Below are positions 1 through 14,608 of a stretch of 35,743 bases of DNA, piece after piece. The first letter of the stretch is position 1. Each line of letters starts with the position of its first letter. The DNA lies in NCBI GenBank assembly GCA_902565385.1, contig CACFEW010000006.1, forward strand, positions 1 to 35,743, written 5' to 3'. This DNA is from an uncultured Pelagibacteraceae bacterium. GTDB lineage: Bacteria > Pseudomonadota > Alphaproteobacteria > Pelagibacterales > Pelagibacteraceae. Made by a program: the position numbers and the translations under genes. The notes below the pieces were generated by a model. It was given only the letters and a program-made list of their open reading frames with translations. It had not been told where the DNA came from and searched no databases.

Positions 1-2629
<2,629 letters not shown>

Positions 2630-2636
2630 TATTTGA

Positions 2637-4442
2637 ATGAACACTATCGATAATATAAGAAATTTTTCAATAATTGCACACATTGATCACGGTAAATCAA
2701 CAATTGCGGATAGGATAATTCACAAGTGTGGTGGTTTAACAGAAAGGGAAATGAAAGCTCAGGTTTTAGATTCTATGGATATTGAAAGAGAGAGAGGAAT
2801 TACAATTAAAGCCCAAACAGTTAAATTAAATTATAAAGCCAAAAATGGAAAAGAATACATATTAAATATAATAGATACTCCAGGACATGTTGATTTTAGT
2901 TATGAAGTCAGCAGATCTCTTTATGCATGTGAGGGTTCCATACTTATTGTTGACAGTACTCAAGGTGTTGAAGCACAAACCTTAGCTAATGTTTATCAAG
3001 CACTAGATATTAATCACGAAATAATTCCAGTTTTAAATAAGATTGATTTACCAGCATCAGACCTAGATAGAACAAGTAAACAAATTGAAGATGTAATTGG
3101 CATTGATACTGAAAATGCTATTTCATGTTCTGGAAAAACTGGAGAGGGTATCGATGAAATATTAGAACAAATAATAAATCGATTGCCAGGACCAAAAGGT
3201 GATTTAAAGCAAGATTTAAAATGTTTATTAGTAGATAGTTGGTACGACACATATCTTGGAGTAGTTATACTAGTAAGAGTTATAAATGGAACGATTTCAA
3301 AAAATATGAAAATTAAAATGCTTTCAACCAATCAAGATTATGTTGTTGAAAAAGTTGGTGTTTTCACTCCTAAACCAAAAGATATAAAAGAATTAAATGC
3401 TGGTGAGATTGGTTTTATCACAACAGGAATAAAAGTTTTATCTGATACAAAAGTTGGAGACACAATTTGTGACGCTTCTAAGCCATCAGTAAATCCATTA
3501 CCTGGCTTTAAACCAAGCAAACCTGTTGTTTTTTGTGGGCTATTTCCAGTCGACAGTTCAGAATATCAAAAATTAAAAGATGGACTAGCAAAACTTCAAT
3601 TAAATGATGCAAGTTTTTCTTTTGAAGCTGAGTCCTCATCTGCTCTTGGCTTAGGTTTTAGATGTGGTTTTTTGGGATTACTTCATCTTGAAATTATCAC
3701 AGAAAGATTAGAAAGAGAGTTTGATGTAAATTTACTAACAACAACCCCGGGTGTTGTTTACAAAGTAAATTTGAATAAAGGCAATACAATTGATTTACAA
3801 AATCCGTCAAGTTTACCCGATCCCACATTAATTAAATCAATCGAGGAGCCTTGGATAAAAGCTACAATTATAACACCAGATCAATATTTAGGTTCAATTA
3901 TAAAATTATGCCAAGATAAAAGAGGCATTCAAACTAATTTAACCTATTCAGGCAACAGAGCAGTTTTAAGTTATGAGCTTCCTTTAAATGAAGTAGTTTT
4001 CGATTTTAATGATAGAATAAAATCAATGACTAGCGGATATGCAAGTTTTGATTACGAAATCATTGATCATAGAGAGGGTGATCTGGTAAAACTAGGAATT
4101 CTAGTTAATACTGAACCAGTTGATGCATTAGCAATGATGATTCATAGAGACTTTGCGCAAAAAACAGGAAGAGAGGTTTGTGAAAAATTAAAAGATTTGA
4201 TTCCAAGACATAATTTTATGATACCGGTGCAAGCCGCAATTGGAGGTAAAATCATCGCAAGAGAAACAATTAAAGGTTTCAAGAAAGATGTTTTGACAAA
4301 AATTCATGGAGGTGGAGCCACAGATAGAAAAAGAAAACTTCTTGAAAAACAAAAAAAAGGCAAGGCTAGATCCAAGCAGTTTGGTAGGGTCGAAATACCA
4401 CAAGAAGCATTTATTGGAGTATTAAAAATTTCTAAAGATTAA
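2637..4442 (+). CDS. lepA: elongation factor 4 (back-translocating ribosomal GTPase)
   Basis: 601 residues, the standard LepA length. G1 P-loop AHIDHGKST is at residues 14-22, G3 DTPGHVDF near 81, and G4 NKID near 134. EF-G-like domains II, III and V follow ([25 protein letters not shown] is a typical LepA signature), with the LepA-specific C-terminal domain ending [23 protein letters not shown]. LepA acts on the ribosome in the cytoplasm as a conserved, usually non-essential translation GTPase. It lies 7 nt after pheT. The last 11 nt overlap the convergent GT61 gene on the other strand, leaving no room for a terminator between them. Confidence 0.98.
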   Translation: MNTIDNIRNFSIIAHIDHGKSTIADRIIHKCGGLTEREMKAQVLDSMDIERERGITIKAQTVKLNYKAKNGKEYILNIIDTPGHVDFSYEVSRSLYACEGSILIVDSTQGVEAQTLANVYQALDINHEIIPVLNKIDLPASDLDRTSKQIEDVIGIDTENAISCSGKTGEGIDEILEQIINRLPGPKGDLKQDLKCLLVDSWYDTYLGVVILVRVINGTISKNMKIKMLSTNQDYVVEKVGVFTPKPKDIKELNAGEIGFITTGIKVLSDTKVGDTICDASKPSVNPLPGFKPSKPVVFCGLFPVDSSEYQKLKDGLAKLQLNDASFSFEAESSSALGLGFRCGFLGLLHLEIITERLEREFDVNLLTTTPGVVYKVNLNKGNTIDLQNPSSLPDPTLIKSIEEPWIKATIITPDQYLGSIIKLCQDKRGIQTNLTYSGNRAVLSYELPLNEVVFDFNDRIKSMTSGYASFDYEIIDHREGDLVKLGILVNTEPVDALAMMIHRDFAQKTGREVCEKLKDLIPRHNFMIPVQAAIGGKIIARETIKGFKKDVLTKIHGGGATDRKRKLLEKQKKGKARSKQFGRVEIPQEAFIGVLKISKD

Positions 4443-5529
4443 TTTTATCATTGATAATTTTTAAATGTCTTTTATTCAAATGAATTTTAAAAGGAAAATT
4501 TTTATCACTATTGTCAGGTTTTGTTTTTATCCTAAAGTATCTGAGTTTTAAAATTTTGCTTATTCTCTCACATTTTTTATTTGGGTGATCAGCAGGTATA
4601 ATTTCAATAACTTTTGTACCTGGTTTACAAAATACTATATTTGTAAGTGCTGCTCCATGAGCACCTAATATAGTTGTGGCATTCTTAAAAAGATATATCT
4701 GTTTTTCCTGAGAAAGCTTTTCTGGCTTGTAAATTCCAAAACTTTTTTTTTCAAGCCAGTCATTTAAAGAGCTTTGATTGAAGATTTTACAATGATTAAA
4801 TTTAGATGTTGATCTGTCTAAAAAAACTTTCTTAAAGGAGTTAAACTTAACTGATTTGTTTAAAAAAATTTTTCTATTGATAAGTATTACCCATTTTGGA
4901 ATTTTCCTCACTTCATTTTGAATATAACCTTTATAATACCAAGGATGATCAATACATATTATTTTATCAGCAAAAATATGTTTGTATTTTGAGCTATCAA
5001 TCAATCTTTTTTTTGAAATACCTAAAATCTTAAATATTTTAATTTGCCATTTTTGTGGTCTAGAAACATAGTAAAAGTCTATTTTTTTTTTTAGCTTATT
5101 CTGTGAAATATATATTTTTGGGATTATATCAAATATGAAATGAAAATAATTATTCCCACTACCTCCCTGAGATAAATTCAGAACAGTGCCAGGAAATCTT
5201 TTTACAAATGACGTTGTTCCTTTTTTTAATACCGAGTTATATTTGATGTTTTTTAATCTTCCATTTACTTGTTGAAAAGATAGTTTGGGTAATAAAAAAT
5301 TATTCTTAATAACAGCGACATTCTCATTATTATCTGTAAATATTCTTGCTTTTTTGACAATATAAGATTTATATTTTTTGTTTTCGAAACTTCTAATTTT
5401 AGGATCGTTGATTTGTAGTATGTCTACGACAGAAGAAAAATTTTTCTTAATCCTAATTTTACCATGAATATATTCAAAAGCTTTTGATCTTAAATTTTTA
5501 TAATATAATTTTATTTTTTTCTTAATCAT
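4432..5529 (-). CDS. glycosyltransferase family 61 (DUF563) protein
   Basis: 365 residues, AT-rich and very lysine-rich. The recognisable feature is the GT61/DUF563 C-terminal block near residues 285-310 ([25 protein letters not shown]) with an upstream [18 protein letters not shown] segment typical of the family, in which His and Asp in the first block are conserved. GT61 enzymes transfer sugars such as xylose or N-acetylglucosamine; the donor and acceptor cannot be told here. No signal peptide or membrane segment is obvious. It is divergent from the Gfo/Idh/MocA gene with only 23 nt between start codons, and its 3' end overlaps lepA by 11 nt. The context suggests synthesis or decoration of a surface polysaccharide. 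Family confident, substrate unknown. Confidence 0.82.
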   Translation of the reverse strand: MIKKKIKLYYKNLRSKAFEYIHGKIRIKKNFSSVVDILQINDPKIRSFENKKYKSYIVKKARIFTDNNENVAVIKNNFLLPKLSFQQVNGRLKNIKYNSVLKKGTTSFVKRFPGTVLNLSQGGSGNNYFHFIFDIIPKIYISQNKLKKKIDFYYVSRPQKWQIKIFKILGISKKRLIDSSKYKHIFADKIICIDHPWYYKGYIQNEVRKIPKWVILINRKIFLNKSVKFNSFKKVFLDRSTSKFNHCKIFNQSSLNDWLEKKSFGIYKPEKLSQEKQIYLFKNATTILGAHGAALTNIVFCKPGTKVIEIIPADHPNKKCERISKILKLRYFRIKTKPDNSDKNFPFKIHLNKRHLKIINDKINL

Positions 5530-5552
5530 TTATTGTAGAGTATATTTATAAT

Positions 5553-6581
5553 ATGAATGATATCATTAAATGGGGAATTATTGGACTAGGAAATGTTGCC
5601 CATGGATTTGCTAATTCTTTTGATAATATAAATAATGCCAAGTTGATAGCTATTGCAAGTAAAACACCAGATAGATTATCTAATTTTAAAAATGAGTTTA
5701 ATATTGACTCTGATAATTGTTTTGATGATTATGAAAAATTATTAGATTCTGATGACGTAGACGTAGTTTATATAACACTCCCAAATACATTCCATTTTCA
5801 GTGGGTAATGCAAGCTATTAAAAAAGATAAAAAAATACTAATTGAGAAACCAGCTTTTTTAAGTTTAGAACAAGCTCAAATTATAAAAAGAAAAGTTGAA
5901 GAAAAAAAATTATTTTTTACAGAAGGTTTTTTCTATAGGCACCTTCCGCATATTAGTGACATTATAAAAATCATTAATGAAGATGAAATTGGTGAGTTGA
6001 TTTCAATGGAGTCATCCTTTGGATTAAATTTATTGACAAAAAAAAAGCTATTTTTTTTTAAAAAAAAGAAAAAAATTAACCCAACTGGTAGATTATTCAA
6101 TATGGCACTTGGAGGAGGCTGTATTTTAGATCTTGGATGTTATCCTAGTTCTTTTAGTTTACTTATAGCATCATTAATAAAAAATATTGATTATAAAAAT
6201 TTTAAAATATTAGATATAAAAAAAGATAAAGGTGAGACGGGTGTTGACATAGACTCTAGTGCCCTTATTCAGTTTGAGGGCGGTTTTAGTTCATTGGTTA
6301 AATCATCATTTAAAAAAGATATTGGAAGTCAAAGTGTAATAAATGGAAAAAAAGGAAGTTTAATGATCAATGATACATGGTTTGGTGATGTAATAAAAAA
6401 AAAAATCGGAGATAAAACATATGAGCTAAAAAAAAGAAATTATACTAAAGTTTTTTCTTATGAAATAGAAAATATAAGTGATGCTATATTAAATAATTTA
6501 AAAGAAGTTTCATCTCCGGGAATGACTTTAGAGGAAACATTATTAAATACAAAAATTTTAGAGGAATGGTCTAATGCTTAA
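5553..6581 (+). CDS. Gfo/Idh/MocA family oxidoreductase
   Basis: 342 residues. The N-terminal Rossmann NAD(P)-binding motif is GIIGLGNVAHGFA (residues 8-20), the typical YITLPNTFHFQWVMQAI segment follows, and the EKPA motif near residue 98 contains the family's catalytic/cofactor lysine. The C-terminal half matches the GFO_IDH_MocA C domain (GGGCILDLGCYPSSF). Such enzymes oxidise or reduce sugar rings; among glycosyltransferases the likely role is making a nucleotide-sugar or sugar precursor for a surface glycan. An A/T homopolymer stretch at about 6037-6076 encodes a local TKKKLFFFKKKKK run. The last 8 nt overlap the GT17 gene, implying co-translation. Family call firm, exact reaction not known. 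Confidence 0.88.
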   Translation: MNDIIKWGIIGLGNVAHGFANSFDNINNAKLIAIASKTPDRLSNFKNEFNIDSDNCFDDYEKLLDSDDVDVVYITLPNTFHFQWVMQAIKKDKKILIEKPAFLSLEQAQIIKRKVEEKKLFFTEGFFYRHLPHISDIIKIINEDEIGELISMESSFGLNLLTKKKLFFFKKKKKINPTGRLFNMALGGGCILDLGCYPSSFSLLIASLIKNIDYKNFKILDIKKDKGETGVDIDSSALIQFEGGFSSLVKSSFKKDIGSQSVINGKKGSLMINDTWFGDVIKKKIGDKTYELKKRNYTKVFSYEIENISDAILNNLKEVSSPGMTLEETLLNTKILEEWSNA

Positions 6582-7386
6582 AAGTAAAATAGTAGATTGT
6601 ATTACTTTTTTTGATAATAATTTTGTTTTTGATTTAAGATATAATATTTTAAAAGACGTCGTAGATTTTTTTGTAATATGTGAGTCTCAATATGATCATA
6701 GAAATAATGAAAAAAAACTGAATTTTGAAACTAAATTTTTAGAGAATAAAAAAATTAAATATTTTGTAATAAGAGAGCCATTTCCAACCGAATTAGATAT
6801 TTGGAGAAATCAAGCTATACAAAGAGAATTTTTGTTAGATAAGGTAAAATCAATAACAAAAGATGAGGACTATATTTTTTTTTCTGATCCTGATGAGATA
6901 CCTGATCCATCCTTATTAATTAATTTTAAATTAAAAAAAAAATTTGGTATTTTTTTTCAGAGATGTTTTAATTTTAAGTTTAACCTTTTTAACCCATACG
7001 AAACCCCTTGGGAGGGGACAAGAGTTTGTAAGAAAAAAAATTTAAATTCGATTGATTTTATGAGACAAAAAGTTAAATCAAAAAACTTGAGTTATAGTTT
7101 TTTTAGATTTGATAAAGAAAAAAATATTGAAATAATTAATAATGGAGGATGGCATTTTAACAATATAATGGATCCAGAGGCTATCTCATTAAAATTAAAA
7201 ACATTTGCTCATTCTGAGTTTAGTAAAAAGGAATACTCAGCAGTAGAAATAATTAAATCAAAAATTGAAAAAAAAATTGACCTATTTAATAGAGGCCATA
7301 CTTATGAACAAGTAAAACTAGACGATTCTTTTCCCAAATATCTGCTATCTAATTATGATAGGTATAAAAAATATATATTGGAATAA
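6574..7386 (+). CDS. glycosyltransferase family 17-like protein
   Basis: 270 residues. Family hallmarks visible are an N-terminal IVDCITFFDNNFVFDLRYNIL, ICESQYDHRNN, a YFVIREPFP...WRNQAIQREFL segment, the acidic SDPDEIPDPSLL motif near residues 107-118, and GGWHFNNI with a following FAHSEF. These match GT17, named for the mammalian enzyme adding the bisecting N-acetylglucosamine; bacterial members occur in polysaccharide clusters with unknown acceptors. The start overlaps the preceding oxidoreductase by 8 nt, so translation is probably coupled. The gene is among the most AT-rich in the window. Family likely; substrate is not inferable. Confidence 0.8.
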   Translation: MLKSKIVDCITFFDNNFVFDLRYNILKDVVDFFVICESQYDHRNNEKKLNFETKFLENKKIKYFVIREPFPTELDIWRNQAIQREFLLDKVKSITKDEDYIFFSDPDEIPDPSLLINFKLKKKFGIFFQRCFNFKFNLFNPYETPWEGTRVCKKKNLNSIDFMRQKVKSKNLSYSFFRFDKEKNIEIINNGGWHFNNIMDPEAISLKLKTFAHSEFSKKEYSAVEIIKSKIEKKIDLFNRGHTYEQVKLDDSFPKYLLSNYDRYKKYILE

Positions 7387-7432
7387 AGTCTTATATGTTA
7401 AATCCATAAATAACTAAAATTTTTGCTTTAAA

Positions 7433-8308
7433 ATGAATAATCAAAAATATAATCATTTAATATCAATTGTAATTGTATTGTATCAAGAAAAATTAGATCT
7501 ATTAAGAAAATGTTTAAAAAATTTATCAAATTATAAAATAATAATTATTGATAATGCTGGAGACAAATTTTTAAAAAAAAATATAGAACATGAATTTAAA
7601 ATTTATAAATATATATTAAATAAAAAAAATATTGGTTTTCCAAAAGCAGCAAATTTTGCTATTAAATTAGCCGATACTCCTTTTGTGCTAAATTTTCAAG
7701 CAGACTGTAAAATCGCAAATGATGATATTATTAAATTACATGAGGCATATTTAAAATATAAAGATAGTTTTATAATATCTCCAACTTTTTATAGCGATAA
7801 TAACATAGAATTTAATAGTGGTATACTTCCTGAGAAAAATATTAAACAAAAAATTCTCAAAGCAACGGGCGATGTTTGTGTAGAAACTGTTTTAGGATCA
7901 GCAATTTTTTTTAATAAAGAAGAATTTTTAAAAATTGGTGGGTTCGATGAAAATTTCTTTCTTTACTTCGTAGACTATGATTTATGTAGGAGAATTTTGA
8001 GTCAAAAAAAATCTATTATACAAATAAATAATGTCAAAGTAGAGCATCAACATGGGAATATTAAAGTCAATAATTTATTAAAAAAAGTATTTATAAGGAA
8101 TTTTAATTTTACATTTGATGAGTTATATTATTATTATAAAATTAACAAACATTCAGAGATCTTTGATAAACTTAAAAAAAAATATTTAAACTACAAAATT
8201 AAAATTTTTTTTAATTTGCTATATTTAAATTTGTCTAAATCCACATATTATTTAGCAAAAGTACTTGCAATAAAAAAATTTGATAAATACTTGAGAAAAA
8301 AAAATTAA
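7433..8308 (+). CDS. glycosyltransferase family 2 (rhamnosyltransferase-like)
   Basis: 291 residues with a GT-A fold layout: N-terminal ISIVIVLYQEKLDLLRKCLKNL, the nucleotide-binding IIIIDNAG, an NIGFPKAANFAIKLA segment, FNFQADCKI in place of a textbook DxD, and the GGFDENFFLYFVDYDLCRRI motif holding the presumed catalytic base. This arrangement is typical of WbbL/RfbF-type rhamnosyl- or related transferases building O-antigen-like glycans at the inner face of the cytoplasmic membrane. It starts 46 nt after the GT17 gene on the same strand. Its TAA stop shares the TTAA at 8305-8308 with the stop of the convergent methyltransferase gene. Confidence 0.87.
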   Translation: MNNQKYNHLISIVIVLYQEKLDLLRKCLKNLSNYKIIIIDNAGDKFLKKNIEHEFKIYKYILNKKNIGFPKAANFAIKLADTPFVLNFQADCKIANDDIIKLHEAYLKYKDSFIISPTFYSDNNIEFNSGILPEKNIKQKILKATGDVCVETVLGSAIFFNKEEFLKIGGFDENFFLYFVDYDLCRRILSQKKSIIQINNVKVEHQHGNIKVNNLLKKVFIRNFNFTFDELYYYYKINKHSEIFDKLKKKYLNYKIKIFFNLLYLNLSKSTYYLAKVLAIKKFDKYLRKKN

Positions 8309-8319
8309 TTTTTTTTTTT
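8296..8319. terminator. A-run/TTAA/T-run palindrome at convergent gene ends
   Basis: Nine A, then TTAA, then eleven T make a near-perfect palindrome centred on the shared stop codons of the GT2 (plus) and methyltransferase (minus) genes. Each transcript ends in a U-rich stretch, so it could serve as a bidirectional terminator, but a pure A-T stem with no real loop is weak. The A- and T-runs are read as Lys codons at both protein ends. Confidence 0.35.
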
Positions 8320-9198
8320 AATAAACATACCTTGTCCTGTAGGATAGCTTATAAAATGACCGATTTTATCTTTTAAAAAATCGTCAACAACTTCTTTGGT
8401 AGTTTCAAACATTCCATAATCATCAAAAATCATTACACCATTGTTTATAATTTTTGAGTAAAAAAATTCCATTGTCTCAAAAGTTGTCTTAGAAGAATTT
8501 AAATCTATATGTAACCATGAAATTTCATTAGGATGTTCGCCATTTCGAAAGACATCGGGTATATAACCTTTAAAAAATATAATATCATTTTCAAACATTC
8601 TGAGATTTTTTTTTGTTTGCTCTATTTTAAGATAATCGTAGTTTCCAGACTGATCCTTGTCCTTTGTATCTAAATATTCATCTTTCATTTTATCAAATGA
8701 GTCATACAGATAACCTTTAAAATCTACATTTTTTGATTGGTAAGCTTTTAATGCAAAAAAAACTGTTAAACCGTCACATACCCCACATTCTACGATATTA
8801 TATTTTTTCACACTTGCCAAATTTATAGAAAGCAATGCACTATTATAAATAATATAACTTCTCCATTTAAGCTCCTCTAAAATTTTCTCATAATTAGTAT
8901 CTGGTAAAAAAAATTGAGATAAAAAAAATTCTTTATTATTAATTAATTGGCTTAATTCGTCATGAAAATTATTAAAATTTTCGTCATACTTACTATTAGA
9001 GTTTCTCCAAGGAGGTTGAGAAAAAGTTGTAGTCATACCCCATCCAGAAAAAGATAATTTATTTATATCACTTTTTTCTCTTTTAAATAATTTTTTTAAA
9101 TAATTTTTTATTGATCTGATTTTCTTACTTAAAAAGCTTTTATTTTTTAACTTCTTGTTTTGCCATTTGTTAAAAAAAACTCTTTCTACTTCGTTCAT
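8305..9198 (-). CDS. TylF/macrocin-type O-methyltransferase family protein
   Basis: 297 residues. A lysine-rich N-terminal region of ~50 residues precedes a class I SAM-dependent methyltransferase core: YNIVECGVCDGLTVFFAL near residue 135 (glycine-rich SAM loop, here GVCDG), YLYDSFD, a DVFRNGEHPNEISWLHIDLN segment and VMIFDDYG near residue 257. HIDLN and FDDYG provide the acidic residues used for metal binding in TylF-like enzymes, which O-methylate sugars of macrolides and of some surface glycans. Next to four sugar genes, O-methylation of a polysaccharide sugar is the most economical reading. It converges on the GT2 gene with a shared stop region; 67 nt separate its start from tRNA-Ser. Confidence 0.78.
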   Translation of the reverse strand: MNEVERVFFNKWQNKKLKNKSFLSKKIRSIKNYLKKLFKREKSDINKLSFSGWGMTTTFSQPPWRNSNSKYDENFNNFHDELSQLINNKEFFLSQFFLPDTNYEKILEELKWRSYIIYNSALLSINLASVKKYNIVECGVCDGLTVFFALKAYQSKNVDFKGYLYDSFDKMKDEYLDTKDKDQSGNYDYLKIEQTKKNLRMFENDIIFFKGYIPDVFRNGEHPNEISWLHIDLNSSKTTFETMEFFYSKIINNGVMIFDDYGMFETTKEVVDDFLKDKIGHFISYPTGQGMFIKKKN

Positions 9199-9265
9199 GT
9201 TATTGTTATTAAATAAAATTATTATATATCAATACTCAAAAACATATATAAATAAAAATAATTAG

Positions 9266-9355
9266 GGAGAGATGGCCGAGTGGTTGAAGGCGCACGCTTG
9301 GAAAGCGTGTAAAGGGGAAACTCTTTCATGGGTTCGAATCCCATTCTCTCCGCCA
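9266..9355 (+). tRNA. tRNA-Ser (anticodon GGA)
   Basis: The acceptor stem GGAGAGA/TCTCTCC, discriminator G and encoded CCA end the gene at 9355. The anticodon stem CACGC/GCGTG encloses TTGGAAA with anticodon GGA at 9300-9302, reading UCC/UCU serine codons. A long variable arm, as expected for tRNA-Ser, lies between the anticodon and T arms, and the T-loop is the canonical TTCGAAT, unlike the other three tRNAs in the window. It follows the sugar gene block and precedes gyrB. Confidence 0.97.
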
Positions 9356-9357
9356 TC

Positions 9358-9390
9358 AAATAAGCCTTGGTATATAAAGCTTATTTTAGA
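9358..9390 (+). terminator. probable intrinsic terminator after tRNA-Ser
   Basis: An 8-bp inverted repeat AAATAAGC (9358-9365) / GCTTATTT (9379-9386) with a 13-nt loop is followed by a T-rich tail. It sits 3 nt after the tRNA CCA and before the gyrB promoter region, where a terminator would be expected. The stem is AT-rich, so strength is uncertain. Confidence 0.5.
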
Positions 9391-9416
9391 TTTTAATTAG
9401 AAATTTGTGATTATAA

Positions 9417-11528
<2,112 letters not shown>

Positions 11529-11531
11529 ATT

Positions 11532-12812
11532 ATGAAGTTTTTTGAAACTTCAAAATTTCATACTTTAAAGAAATCCACTTATATTTCTCTAAGATGGATT
11601 GGTATAATAGGTCAATTAATTTCAGTTTATATTGTTTATTTTTTTTTTAATTTCGAATTTAATTTTATTATATCAAATTTAGTTATTTTTATTGGAATTT
11701 TAAGCAATTTTTATTTGATTTTTATTTATAATAAAACCCAACTTTCCGACAGATCAGCGCTAATTTTTTTGATGATCGATATTTTTCAATTAGGATCACT
11801 AATATATTTAACAGGGGGAGTCATAAATCCCTTCGTGATTTTTTTGTTAATTCCTAGTGTATTTGCATCCTCTAACTTAGGTATTAGAACTAATTTATTT
11901 CTTGTTATAACAACAATATTGATGATTACTTTTTTGACATTTTATTCAGAAGATCTACCTGCGCCATTAAATGATCATTTTCATGTTGACCCTTATTATT
12001 TTTATTCAATTCCAATCGCCTTTATAATTGCTTTAATTTTTTTAAATTATTTTGCGATAGTATTTGGTTCAGAGTCTAGAAAAAGAAAAGAGGCATTAAG
12101 CAAAATGGAGGAAATAATGGCCCAAGAACATGAAATGTTATCTTTAGGAGGACAGGCAGCAGCAGCAGCTCATTCTCTTGGAACTCCATTGTCTACAATT
12201 AAAATTATCTCACAGGAGTTAAAACAACAGTTAAAGGACCGTAAAGAACTGACTTCGGACATAGAATTATTGTCAAGTCAAGTTGAAAGATGTAACCAAA
12301 TTTTGAAAAGATTGTCTTTAAATCCTATTGAAGAAGATGATTTTATAGATGAGGACTTAAACTTTAAAAAATATATAAACCAAATTGTTAATTCATTCGA
12401 AGAAACAAGTAATAAAAAATTTATCTTAAATTTTGATCAGGATGCCAGTCCAAGAAAAATTTCAAAATCAATAGAGATTATATATGGTTTGAGAAATTTT
12501 ATTGGAAATGCAAATAAATTTGCTAAAGAAAAAATATTTATAACTCTTAAAAGTAATAATGAATATACTGAAATCACTATCGAAGATGATGGCGAAGGAT
12601 ATCCTGGTGAAATATTGTCAAAAATAGGTGAACCGTATTTAAGATCACTTAAAAATAAAGATAAAAACCAATCGGGTCTAGGTCTGGGAATATTTATAGG
12701 CAAAAACTTACTTGAAAAAAATTTTGCTTCTTTAAATTGTCAAAATTCTAAAACAAGAACTGGAGCGGAAGTGAGCATAAGATGGAAAAGTCAAGATTTA
12801 AAAAAAATTTAA
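11532..12812 (+). CDS. regB: RegB/PrrB/ActS-like redox sensor histidine kinase
   Basis: 426 residues. Six hydrophobic segments fill about residues 20-177. Between them lies GGVINPF (95-101), the GGxxNPF heptapeptide that in Rhodobacter RegB is linked to ubiquinone sensing. The DHp region has [15 protein letters not shown] with phospho-acceptor His214, and a Cys at 254 (VERCNQIL) where RegB carries its redox-active cysteine. The catalytic domain has an N box (GNANKFA), DDGEGYP and [14 protein letters not shown]. RegB senses respiratory redox state at the inner membrane and phosphorylates RegA; no response regulator gene is in this window. Oddly the residue after His214 is Ser, where RegB kinases normally have Glu (HELGTPL). 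It starts 3 nt after gyrB and its stop shares TTAA with convergent cobT. Confidence 0.88.
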   Translation: MKFFETSKFHTLKKSTYISLRWIGIIGQLISVYIVYFFFNFEFNFIISNLVIFIGILSNFYLIFIYNKTQLSDRSALIFLMIDIFQLGSLIYLTGGVINPFVIFLLIPSVFASSNLGIRTNLFLVITTILMITFLTFYSEDLPAPLNDHFHVDPYYFYSIPIAFIIALIFLNYFAIVFGSESRKRKEALSKMEEIMAQEHEMLSLGGQAAAAAHSLGTPLSTIKIISQELKQQLKDRKELTSDIELLSSQVERCNQILKRLSLNPIEEDDFIDEDLNFKKYINQIVNSFEETSNKKFILNFDQDASPRKISKSIEIIYGLRNFIGNANKFAKEKIFITLKSNNEYTEITIEDDGEGYPGEILSKIGEPYLRSLKNKDKNQSGLGLGIFIGKNLLEKNFASLNCQNSKTRTGAEVSIRWKSQDLKKI

Positions 12813-14608
12813 TGTAATTTTACTTTTTTATCAAATAATGAGCTTAATTGGGAAATCATTACATCACCAAGTTCATTAACATCAGTTATCTTAATTGCCC
12901 TTTTATAATATCTAGAGACATCATGACCAATTCCTATAGCTAAAATTTCTATTTCAGATTTATCTTCTATAAACTTGACCATTTTTTTCAAATGTTTCTC
13001 TAAAAAATCTCCTGAATTTACTGATAAAGTTGAGTCATCAACAGGTGCACCATCTGAAATCACCATTAAAATTTTTCTTTCCTCTTTTCTTTTTTTTATT
13101 CTATTGAAAGCCCATGTTATAGCTTCCCCATCTATATTTTCTTTTAGTAAGCCTTCCTTAAGCATAAGCCCAAGATTATCTTTTGCTTGCCTCCAATGAG
13201 TATCAGCTCCTTTATAAATAATATGTCTTAAATCATTCAATCTTCCTGGTGTCTTTGGCTTATTATTTTTACTCCATAACTCTCTACTTTGGCCACCTTT
13301 CCAATTTTTTGTTGTGAACCCTAATATCTCTACTTTCACCGAACAACGTTCTAAAGTTCTAGAAAGAATATCAGCACAAATAGCTGCAATTGTAATTGGT
13401 CTACCTCTCATTGAACCTGAGTTATCAATGAGGAGTGTAACCACAGTATCCTTGAAGTCTAAATCCTTTTCTTTTTTGAAAGATAATGAATTATATGGAT
13501 CCATTATAATTCTTGGTAACTTTGAGCTATCAAGTAATCCTTCCTCCAAATCAAACTCCCAAGCTCTATTTTGTTTTGCCAATAATTGTCTTTGAAGTTT
13601 ATTAGCAAGTTTAGTTATAACATCTTGAAAACCAATTAATTGTTGATCTAAGGTTTTTCGAAGCTTATTTGCTTCATCTGCGTTTTCAAGATTTTCAGCT
13701 TTCGTTATTTCATCAAACTGTGAAGTAAAAATTTTATAATTTACATTAGAGTCTTTTAAATTTTTTTTTTGGATAATTTGTTCAGAGTTTTGCTCCTCTG
13801 ATTCTGTATCTACAAGTTGTTCATCTAATTTATATTCATCAATGTTATAATCTGAGTCTAAACTTGCTTCTGATTCATCCTGCTTATCAGGATCTTTTTT
13901 GTCTTCATCCTCACCATCATCATTTTCACTTGACTGATTTTCTTGATTATCCTCTGGGTTTTCATCCTTTTTTTCCTCATTCTCCTCTGATTGAAAAATG
14001 TCCATTTCTTGTAATATCTGGGAAAACTTAGAACTATAAACATTTTGATCTTCTAAATTTTTTTTAAAAAATTCTATATGTTCAAAAATTGATTTATCAA
14101 AATCTTTTTCCCAGAAGTTTAACATTTTTGATGTCAATGCATTGAGTTTGATATTGTGGAAGTTTTTCAGCATATATAATTCAAATGCCTCGACCACAGG
14201 CACATCATCTTTGGATTTAATTTGATCTTTTCTTTTGTAATTAATTAATTGAGTATAGTTATCTCTTAAATTTTTATCTATTCCTTTTAACATTTTTGAC
14301 CCCAATTTTTCATATCTTATTTTTTCTGTAATTGTATAAAGTGATTTACATGATGAGCTGGATGGTAAATTTTTCTTAAATATTGCCTCGTTAGAAAATT
14401 TTTTTTTAAGGGCTTTTGAATCTGTTTCCGCTCTAGCCTTTATAAAATCGTTTTTCGAATTTAAATTTTCTAGTTCAATTAAATCTTGTTTTTCAGAATT
14501 TTTAATAATTTTTTTAGGATTGATACCCAAATCATCCGATATTACTCGTGCTGTAGAAGATAAAGCTTGTCTAAGCTTTTCTTTTAAACTCTCTGTTTTG
14601 TTATTCAT
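12809..14608 (-). CDS. cobT: CobT-like VWA-domain protein (annotated cobaltochelatase subunit CobT)
   Basis: 599 residues. An N-terminal helical region with [19 protein letters not shown] is followed by a strongly acidic low-complexity linker (about residues 205-255, runs of Glu/Asp/Asn/Gln). The C-terminal von Willebrand A domain has the MIDAS motif DNSGSMRG near residue 394, with [16 protein letters not shown] and [10 protein letters not shown] further on. In aerobic B12 synthesis CobT acts with AAA+ CobS and the chelatase CobN to insert cobalt. Here no cobN or other corrin gene is visible, and the partners are a J protein, CobS and BolA. A cobalt-free role as an AAA+/VWA chaperone-like pair is therefore possible, but is inference. 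It is coupled to cobS by a 1-nt TAATG overlap. Confidence 0.88.
   Translation of the reverse strand: MNNKTESLKEKLRQALSSTARVISDDLGINPKKIIKNSEKQDLIELENLNSKNDFIKARAETDSKALKKKFSNEAIFKKNLPSSSSCKSLYTITEKIRYEKLGSKMLKGIDKNLRDNYTQLINYKRKDQIKSKDDVPVVEAFELYMLKNFHNIKLNALTSKMLNFWEKDFDKSIFEHIEFFKKNLEDQNVYSSKFSQILQEMDIFQSEENEEKKDENPEDNQENQSSENDDGEDEDKKDPDKQDESEASLDSDYNIDEYKLDEQLVDTESEEQNSEQIIQKKNLKDSNVNYKIFTSQFDEITKAENLENADEANKLRKTLDQQLIGFQDVITKLANKLQRQLLAKQNRAWEFDLEEGLLDSSKLPRIIMDPYNSLSFKKEKDLDFKDTVVTLLIDNSGSMRGRPITIAAICADILSRTLERCSVKVEILGFTTKNWKGGQSRELWSKNNKPKTPGRLNDLRHIIYKGADTHWRQAKDNLGLMLKEGLLKENIDGEAITWAFNRIKKRKEERKILMVISDGAPVDDSTLSVNSGDFLEKHLKKMVKFIEDKSEIEILAIGIGHDVSRYYKRAIKITDVNELGDVMISQLSSLFDKKVKLH

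Noticed and set aside
4443-9265. Insertion sequence, integrase or attachment repeat at the sugar-gene block next to tRNA-Ser
   Set aside because: No transposase, integrase or direct repeat of the tRNA 3' end was seen inside the window.
13314-13595. Open frame on the plus strand within cobT
   Set aside because: Antisense shadow of the CobT VWA coding region with no family match or ribosome binding site. Similar antisense frames in dapE, argB, murA, pheT and lepA were dismissed for the same reason.
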